Of a stretch of 64,000 nucleotides of DNA, positions 58,555-64,000 are shown one piece after another (position 1 is the first letter of the stretch; the number at the start of each line of letters is the position of its first letter). The DNA is from a virus: positions 17,189 to 81,188 of IMG/VR virus record IMGVR_UViG_3300042907_001193. The stretch is one strand, 5' to 3'. Position numbers and translations under genes: made by a program. The notes under the pieces were generated by a model that saw nothing but the letters and a program-made list of their open reading frames with translations, made no database searches and was not told the origin of the DNA.

Positions 58555-59654
58555 ATCTTACCTTCAAAATAGATTAGGTTTTGTTTCACTCTATCTAAAT
58601 GTTTCTCTGGTATCTTTTTCAATAGCTCTTTAGTAACTTTTAAACCGTCTGCGTAATGCCCTGACCAATAAGCACTTACACTAACTTCATCTTCTATGCC
58701 ATAATCCCAGATCCAAGCTTCTACAAACAACCCATCTTTTTGTACCGGAAGGCTTTGCCCCCATTTGCTTAAGAGATAAGCTTGATGGTATTTTGAGCTT
58801 GTGCGACAAAACTTTGCTGCTCCGTGTATAGCTTCAATCCTATGGGGGATGACTTCATGTGCTTGCATGTAGCTTTGGATGATATCTTCATCTTTATACT
58901 TTAGCTTTTCTTTAAGCCTAGCTGCGTTTAAAAGAGCCATATATACTTCTTCAGACCAAAAACCTTGTGTAGATCTTTGAAGATAGAATTTTAATGCTTT
59001 GGCATCTTGATTCAGATCTCGGAATGACTGCGCAAGGTAAAATGTGTACCTTGCTATTAGAAATGGATCTGTTTCCGTCAAAAGAGCATTCTCAAAAATG
59101 GCCACATCATTCTCAAACTTATTAACTTGGCTTCTTGCTCCGTCATGTGGCGTGGTGTTGCGAACACCAAGTAACACAGCTCTAGTTTCTATTGGGTCTT
59201 CGCAGTCTAAGTATTCGTGCAGCACTCCTTTGTACACATAGGGCTTTTTATTCTTCGTAATGGATAGTCGATCAAACACGATGTTGTCGTGATGACATTT
59301 AATCATGTAAAGATCTTTGTCCATACTTTGTTTAAACTTGTTCGCATCAAAATCATTGTCATACACTAAGGTTTCATCTGCATCAATCATCAGCACATAA
59401 TCAATGTCAGTTTGTTTTCGGATGTGAGCAAGAGCAGACGTTCGGTTATGAGCAAAATCTTTCCAAGGTTCTGTTATTACCTTACCCAACATATTATTTT
59501 TATTAAGCCAAGCTAGAATTACTTCAATCGTATTGTCTGTTGATCCGGTGTCTACGATGCAGACATACTCTATTAAGGGTTTAACGCTATCAAGACATCT
59601 TGTTATTATTTTGCTTTCGTTTTTAACAATCATGCACAAGCCAATTTTATTCAT
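58551..59654 (-). CDS. Family 2 glycosyltransferase with TPR-like C-terminus
   Basis: 367 aa. The start MNKIGLCMIVKNESKIITRCLDS is typical of GT2, VDTGSTDNT is the nucleotide-binding loop, and MIDADETL (about 105) holds the DxD metal site. The C-terminal half is helical and tetratricopeptide-like (ARYTFYLAQSFRDLNQDAKALKFYLQR), as in SunS-type enzymes. The acceptor is not evident. It is translated 4 nt from the large GT9-type gene. Confidence 0.82.
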   Translation of the reverse strand: MNKIGLCMIVKNESKIITRCLDSVKPLIEYVCIVDTGSTDNTIEVILAWLNKNNMLGKVITEPWKDFAHNRTSALAHIRKQTDIDYVLMIDADETLVYDNDFDANKFKQSMDKDLYMIKCHHDNIVFDRLSITKNKKPYVYKGVLHEYLDCEDPIETRAVLLGVRNTTPHDGARSQVNKFENDVAIFENALLTETDPFLIARYTFYLAQSFRDLNQDAKALKFYLQRSTQGFWSEEVYMALLNAARLKEKLKYKDEDIIQSYMQAHEVIPHRIEAIHGAAKFCRTSSKYHQAYLLSKWGQSLPVQKDGLFVEAWIWDYGIEDEVSVSAYWSGHYADGLKVTKELLKKIPEKHLDRVKQNLIYFEGKI

Positions 59655-59658
59655 TTTA

Positions 59659-61620
59659 TTACTCGTTTGCCCATGGGAATTTCTCAGAATAACCTCGTCG
59701 CCCGCCGTTAGCCATACTTGGGCAGGCCACTAGCGATTTGCCCATATTCCATTGCTTGATGTCAAAGCCAGCTTGGTGCAATGCTTCGCCACATGTAATG
59801 TCTCCGCCATTGTGCCCAAGCCTTACATCTGGGATATTCGCTTTGCGAATAGCTTCCGTAGCTATAGCCCAACACCACCCTACTGCAAAGTCTATCACAC
59901 TTCCATTTGTTTGTTCTTTTTGACTGCCACGCATTCGAAAATTACGCCCACGATACCAGTCTGCAGTCTTAAACCAAGCGGTAGGGTCGTTGCCATTTTT
60001 AGCATACATTGTTAAATCATGGTACATTAAAGAACCAAACATACGATAATTTTTAGGATGATTATCTATGATGGTCTGGCATAAATCATTGATCCAGTTT
60101 GGATTAACTACCCAAGTATCATCGTCAAACCATACTACATAGTTCGTGGTAATAGGTCTTTGCTCATCCCAGAACATATCTCGCATGACAGGATACTTAT
60201 AACGGTTAAGACTGTTTGCGTAGATCTTTGTAACCGGTAATGTTTTCACATAAGCAAAAGTATCGGGATGCACTTCATTAAGCCCAATACGCAAGTCTAA
60301 TCGTTCGGGTGGGATAGTAGCTAGAATGCTGGATAGACAAGTCTTGGCGAGTTGCGGGTGAGGTCCATAACAAAGAACGCAGATAGTAATCTTACCTCCG
60401 ATTATTGGGTTATCCATGAGAGGTAACTGCCGCTGTATCTGCCCTACCCCTACACTTGTGAGTTCTTGTGGATGAACCTTTTGAAAAGGTTTCTGTTCTT
60501 TGATAGCGGTGGAGGGCTCTCGCACAATCTTTATAGGCATTTCTGTTGTTATAGGGTTACCCTCTTGCACTCGTACTATGCTTACAGTTGGAGCAGGGTT
60601 GTCTACAATTTTAATAGGGGGTAACACCGACTTATCGTAATAGTCCATAACTGCCTCTACTACATGATCGGATGAAATTAAGTCTTGGCATTTCGGTACT
60701 GGATGAGGAGCGGTGCGAAGCGGCTGCCGACAGAGCGTGTGTGCTTTGCGTGTTAGATCTTGTGGGTCTAAAGCTACTGTTCTGTTCTTCCAGCACCCTT
60801 GAGTTGCACAGCATTCTAGTAATCCAATAGTGTGTAAAAACTTGTGTTCTACTTTCACAGGTTCAGCAGTTGGCCCAAAAGCTTGAAAACCATTTACATA
60901 GGCTTCAAACCAAGGATCTTCTCGCCCGCCTGCGTAAACCACGCAAGGTCTTTCAAAGGCTGCTGCGATATGCATTGCACCAGTTACCCCGCAAATCACA
61001 CCATCAGCATAGCGAATGATATTCCATAAATCTCTTACATTCTCAGTTTTACCAAGCATGTTTGTAGTGTTCTGCAATGGCGGGTGTATATGGTTAGTAT
61101 GGGTTGCCCCAGCTTGTACGCAGTGAATACCTTTTGCCAACAGCTTATCTACCACCTCTTGTGCTCGATGTGCGTGCCAGTGCTTGGCAGTTAGGTCTAG
61201 TTTACCTCCGGATAAGATAACCCAATAGCGTCCTTCAATTCTGGAATTTAACTCTTGTTCAGACATGTGAAGATCTGGGCGAGGTTTCGTCACTGGGACA
61301 TGGATGCCGGTTTTGCGTTCGAAGTCGTAGTGATACCAAGCTAGGATATGTTTCATCTCACGCCGGTCATTATACTTAGCATAAGAGTTCCAGCGAATAG
61401 CATCGCCCCAGCTTACCTCTACATGCGTTGCTTTACTTGAGGCCGCTGCGTCAGCCCTTACGACATGGGGGTTATTCCACCAGACATTACTCCAGTTGGT
61501 GTTTACTACGATTTGATACTGATTGGGGTAGGCTAGTTGAATATCACGAACAAGAGCGGTTAGCAACACAGTGTCACCTAGTGCCCATTTGTGCTTGATG
61601 ACAAGCTGAGTCTTACTCAC
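59659..61620 (-). CDS. Fused GT9-type heptosyltransferase and GT-A glycosyltransferase (653 aa)
   Basis: The N-terminal half resembles ADP-heptose:LPS heptosyltransferase (GT9): WALGDTVLLTALVRDI, then VILSGGKLDLTAKHW, and GVTGAMHIAAAFERPCVVYAGGRE. The C-terminal half has WFDDDTWV with DxD and HNGGDITCGE, the same blocks as the 272-aa glycosyltransferase at 2.5-3.3 kb. A Pro-rich linker joins them. GT9 activity fits a Gram-negative LPS target, but a phage-specific glycan is also possible. Confidence 0.78.
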   Translation of the reverse strand: MSKTQLVIKHKWALGDTVLLTALVRDIQLAYPNQYQIVVNTNWSNVWWNNPHVVRADAAASSKATHVEVSWGDAIRWNSYAKYNDRREMKHILAWYHYDFERKTGIHVPVTKPRPDLHMSEQELNSRIEGRYWVILSGGKLDLTAKHWHAHRAQEVVDKLLAKGIHCVQAGATHTNHIHPPLQNTTNMLGKTENVRDLWNIIRYADGVICGVTGAMHIAAAFERPCVVYAGGREDPWFEAYVNGFQAFGPTAEPVKVEHKFLHTIGLLECCATQGCWKNRTVALDPQDLTRKAHTLCRQPLRTAPHPVPKCQDLISSDHVVEAVMDYYDKSVLPPIKIVDNPAPTVSIVRVQEGNPITTEMPIKIVREPSTAIKEQKPFQKVHPQELTSVGVGQIQRQLPLMDNPIIGGKITICVLCYGPHPQLAKTCLSSILATIPPERLDLRIGLNEVHPDTFAYVKTLPVTKIYANSLNRYKYPVMRDMFWDEQRPITTNYVVWFDDDTWVVNPNWINDLCQTIIDNHPKNYRMFGSLMYHDLTMYAKNGNDPTAWFKTADWYRGRNFRMRGSQKEQTNGSVIDFAVGWCWAIATEAIRKANIPDVRLGHNGGDITCGEALHQAGFDIKQWNMGKSLVACPSMANGGRRGYSEKFPWANE

Positions 61621-61954
61621 TTACGACCTTTGCTTGTGCTAGAGATGGATGGAGTAAACAATGATTTCGCAGATGTGTGCTTAAAATTACGCTTGCTGCG
61701 TCTGTGTTCCACTTTTCAAAGAATTCTTTACCGCCCTCTTCTGGGGGGAAAGGAATTTCAATAGTATGAAATGCTTTGCGGTCAGACAGAAATGCTTGTT
61801 CACTCTTCCAGCACTTAAACACAGCAACCATAGCTTCAAGTTCAAAGTTCATATGAACTTCAACGAGTACGCAGTAAGCTTGTTTGATAGGTTCTAAATC
61901 GTGGGGATCTTCTACACTGAGCTGAACTGCCACTCGAGTTTTAAAAGGTATCAT
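61613..61954 (-). CDS. Unknown protein (113 aa)
   Basis: Not recognised. Beta start, acidic middle, helical end. It overlaps the GT9 gene by 8 nt. Confidence 0.6.
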   Translation of the reverse strand: MIPFKTRVAVQLSVEDPHDLEPIKQAYCVLVEVHMNFELEAMVAVFKCWKSEQAFLSDRKAFHTIEIPFPPEEGGKEFFEKWNTDAASVILSTHLRNHCLLHPSLAQAKVVSE

Positions 61955-61966
61955 ACTTGTTCTTTC

Positions 61967-62521
61967 TTAAATTGTAGGTATCTCTTCAATCATAGTAGCA
62001 TTTTCTACCGCCTTTCGTCTAGCAGCAAAAGCATTAGCCATATCAGATCTAGCCTTACCATAGTACATAAGCAATACAGTCATATCTTGTATGGTTTCAA
62101 ATTCAACTGGGTTTCCTTCTAAACTAATTAATCCTGGCAAAGGTAAGCCCATAGCTGAAGCCTCTCTAGCCAAAGAGAACACTCCTACGATAAGGGCAAC
62201 ATCAGAAGGGGTGATACCAAGGTGGTAGCCGTTACCCGAGTCCCATCCGGTTTTCTCTAGTGCAATCCATTCATTGTTTATGGATTGTAGTTTTCTAGCT
62301 TTAGCTTGAGATAGCTCGTCTGGTTCTGCACTCGGTATGAAATTTGAAACTTGATTAATTAAAGTTGTCAAATAAGCCCCAAGGTCTGAGCTTAAAGGAA
62401 CTGGCATAGTAGAGTTCTTAACAACATTAGACTCATCTTTTTGATCTAATGTTAAATTATAGATATCCTCGTATTGGTCTGCTACTAACCTCTGTGTTTT
62501 AAATATTCCTAAATGAAGCAT
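61967..62521 (-). CDS. Unknown tail-adjacent protein (184 aa)
   Basis: Not recognised. A long helical centre and a C-terminal helix with AFAARRKAVENA. It lies directly downstream of the tail-collar gene, so a tail assembly or fibre-chaperone role is possible by position only. Confidence 0.58.
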   Translation of the reverse strand: MLHLGIFKTQRLVADQYEDIYNLTLDQKDESNVVKNSTMPVPLSSDLGAYLTTLINQVSNFIPSAEPDELSQAKARKLQSINNEWIALEKTGWDSGNGYHLGITPSDVALIVGVFSLAREASAMGLPLPGLISLEGNPVEFETIQDMTVLLMYYGKARSDMANAFAARRKAVENATMIEEIPTI

Positions 62522-62529
62522 ATAACCTC

Positions 62530-63240
62530 CTATGTTTTGATTATAAAGTTTATGGCAATAGCTGGCTGCATTATACTTGTAGCTGTTAGACTATTGTTAG
62601 TATAAGTGTGGCTATGGTTTGCACTTTCGTTACCTGTCGTTACTGTATGGGTATGATCTCCTGAGACATAGCCAGTATAAGAAGTAGAATATCCATTTGC
62701 ACCACTTCCTACGATAATCTGCCCTGCATACCCTCCACCAAGAGCACTAAATCCGTACTGTGCTCTTCCCATGTTTCCGCTGCCCACACCATCGGAGTAA
62801 TTCTGATGGTAATGGTTTGCAGAGATTCCACTAGTAGTCCCAGAGTGAGTATGATTAGCACTTTGAGTTCCAGTTGTAATTGAAGGAATATTGGAAGCAG
62901 TCAGAGTAACAGTCTCTGCTCCCGTAGTTGAGGCTAATGTTCTAGCTGTTAAACCGGAACCAGTACCTACGCCAATTGGACACCTACCGCGCATATCTGG
63001 TAAAGTAAATGTATCGTTAGAATTTCCAGCACCATAAGTAGTGCCAATGACTTTAAAAAGATCGCTATAAGTCTTTCTGCTTACAGTTCTTCCGTCACAA
63101 ACTAGCCATCCATTAGGGGCGGTAGAACCAGCAAACATTTCGATAACACCAACAGGAATTACAGAAGGCTGAACTGCTTGGAATGCAGAACCCTTTGGAG
63201 AGTTAGCCGGAGTCATTCCGTAACTAAATGCTCCTGGCAT
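62530..63240 (-). CDS. Tail-collar-domain protein
   Basis: 236 aa. The start at 63240 shares a TAATG junction with the upstream stop behind GGGGGGAG. The core VIEMFAGSTAPNGWLVCDG, then TYGAGNSNDTFTLPDMRGR and PIGVGTG, is the phage tail-collar domain. Glycine/serine and histidine-rich repeats follow (TGTQSANHTHSGTTSG, SGDHTHTVTTG), typical of fibre shafts with metal-binding HxH. It probably forms part of a tail fibre or spike. Confidence 0.88.
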   Translation of the reverse strand: MPGAFSYGMTPANSPKGSAFQAVQPSVIPVGVIEMFAGSTAPNGWLVCDGRTVSRKTYSDLFKVIGTTYGAGNSNDTFTLPDMRGRCPIGVGTGSGLTARTLASTTGAETVTLTASNIPSITTGTQSANHTHSGTTSGISANHYHQNYSDGVGSGNMGRAQYGFSALGGGYAGQIIVGSGANGYSTSYTGYVSGDHTHTVTTGNESANHSHTYTNNSLTATSIMQPAIAINFIIKT

Positions 63241-63686
63241 TAATATGCTCCCCCCATCACGCAAACTTGCAAAGCTGTAGTACTAGCTGTAGTAGTAACG
63301 CTAACGGAAGCAAAAAGCTTAAATGTAGGGGGTAATACAAGAGGGTTTACGAAAGTCAAAGTAGTAGTAAACCCAGCAACAGTAGTGGAAGGAGTTACAG
63401 CGGTCACAAGTATTTCTGTAAACAAGAAAGCAGTAGTACCATCCCATACCCATATGCCTACGATATTACCAGCAGTGGCTGAAGTAAAAGAAGTAGAGCA
63501 AGAGTTGACTTGAATACTATCAATCCTTAACCCATTAGTTGAAGCTGGTACAACCTCTACAATATTTGCTGCTGCTAGTGATGCTGTTGCAGTAGGAGCT
63601 CTAGTAGTACAAGCTGTTTGTGCTGCAAGTGTCTTTGCGACAAAGTATGGTGCTTGCGGAAAAATAGGTGTCGATGTAACTGGCAT
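63240..63686 (-). CDS. Unknown virion-like protein (148 aa)
   Basis: Not recognised. Thr/Ala/Val-rich and beta-like, with a hydrophobic N-terminus, resembling virion components. Its stop TAA overlaps the collar gene start. Confidence 0.6.
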   Translation of the reverse strand: MPVTSTPIFPQAPYFVAKTLAAQTACTTRAPTATASLAAANIVEVVPASTNGLRIDSIQVNSCSTSFTSATAGNIVGIWVWDGTTAFLFTEILVTAVTPSTTVAGFTTTLTFVNPLVLPPTFKLFASVSVTTTASTTALQVCVMGGAY

Positions 63687-63717
63687 ATGTGCTCCTTTTT
63701 AGTATAGACAATTATAA

Positions 63718-64000
63718 CTACAACCCGCCAAAACTACTAGCGATTATAGTGTTAGAGGCTCCGGCAGCTCCAGCAGCTCCGGTAGGTCCAGTGGCTCCGG
63801 TAGGTCCAGTGGCTCCGGTTGCTCCAGTAGGTCCAGTGGCTCCGGTTGCTCCGGCTGTTCCGCTAGCTCCGGATGCACCGGGATCTCCGGTTGGTCCGGG
63901 TGGTCCTTGATCTCCAGTAGCTCCGGTTGCTCCGGCTGTTCCGCTAGCTCCGGATGCACCGGGATCTCCGGTTGGTCCGGGTGGTCCTTGATCTCCAGTA
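63718..64000 (-). CDS. Partial collagen-like fibre protein
   Basis: Read directly from the sequence in the frame ending at the TAG at 63718-63720. Gly-X-Y triplets run the whole visible length ([19 protein letters not shown]), and the end is [13 protein letters not shown]. The 5' part is beyond the window. Collagen-like triplets form triple helices and are common in phage tail fibres. The + strand frames in this area are shadows. Confidence 0.85.
   Translation of the reverse strand, partial: TGDQGPPGPTGDPGASGASGTAGATGATGDQGPPGPTGDPGASGASGTAGATGATGPTGATGATGPTGATGPTGAAGAAGASNTIIASSFGGL
63841..64000 (-). repeat. 81-bp tandem repeat in collagen-like gene
   Basis: The unit starting TCCGGTTGCTCCGG at 63841 recurs identically at 63922 and continues to the end of the window, a period of 81 bp or nine Gly-X-Y triplets. 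Confidence 0.9.

Noticed and set aside
63689-63959. Plus- and minus-strand Pro-rich ORFs in the collagen-like region
   Set aside because: They are out-of-frame readings of the Gly-X-Y repeat; the frame ending at 63718 gives unbroken Gly-X-Y triplets.
1-64000. tRNA and rRNA genes
   Set aside because: No cloverleaf with a TTC-type T-loop and acceptor stem, and no rRNA core sequence, was found by eye; a covariance scan would be needed to exclude divergent tRNAs.

Overview
The window is a stretch of a large tailed-phage genome. It carries a nearly complete replication and recombination set, a large terminase subunit, a tail-collar protein and a collagen-like fibre end, packed among dozens of small genes of unknown function. 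I see no ribosomal RNA, tRNA, integrase, transposase or CRISPR array. Almost every gene lies on the minus strand with 4-nt start/stop overlaps. Only three genes are on the plus strand: a DUF6165-like gene, terL and a 392-aa gene beside terL. The host cannot be read off the sequence. A lipobox protein, a GT9-type (heptosyltransferase-like) glycosyltransferase and CsrA fit a Gram-negative environmental bacterium, but this is inference.

Layout, left to right (minus-strand transcription runs right to left). 1-3.3 kb: possible methyltransferase end, DEDD exonuclease, two unknown genes and a glycosyltransferase. 3.4-22.3 kb: replication and recombination block with RecA/UvsX-like ATPase, acidic-tailed candidate ssDNA-binding protein, thymidylate kinase, family A polymerase with an N-terminal uracil-glycosylase-like domain, TOPRIM primase, DnaB-type helicase, SF2 helicase and an SbcC/SbcD pair. 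22.3-30.0 kb: small accessory genes, including an RNA polymerase alpha-CTD-like protein, a winged-helix-like protein and an HNH nuclease. 30.0-33.2 kb: 17 consecutive tryptophan-rich microprotein genes, the most unusual feature here, preceded by a small-barrel-like gene. 33.6-40.3 kb: small genes, a DUF6745 protein, a lipoprotein and a C5-cytosine methyltransferase. 40.3-46.2 kb: terL, a MerR-type protein, a second zinc-ribbon primase-like protein and a 392-aa protein. 46.2-52.1 kb: an operon with a Ycf46-like AAA+ ATPase, a DUF2997 protein and a DUF1257/Ycf35 protein. 52.2-57.8 kb: small genes including csrA, with several leaders that place a terminator hairpin just before the ribosome binding site, and a 400-nt structured non-coding stretch. 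57.8-64 kb: glycosyltransferases and virion tail genes, ending in a collagen-like ORF that runs off the window.

The polymerase, primase, helicases, recombinase, SbcCD and thymidylate kinase would let the phage copy and repair its own DNA. The methyltransferase and glycosyltransferases could modify DNA or cell surface. CsrA, the alpha-CTD-like protein and the leader hairpins point to post-transcriptional and transcriptional control. Where a start differs from the longest open frame, I chose it from a visible Shine-Dalgarno (SD) sequence or a start/stop overlap. All family assignments are by eye from motifs; no search was run.
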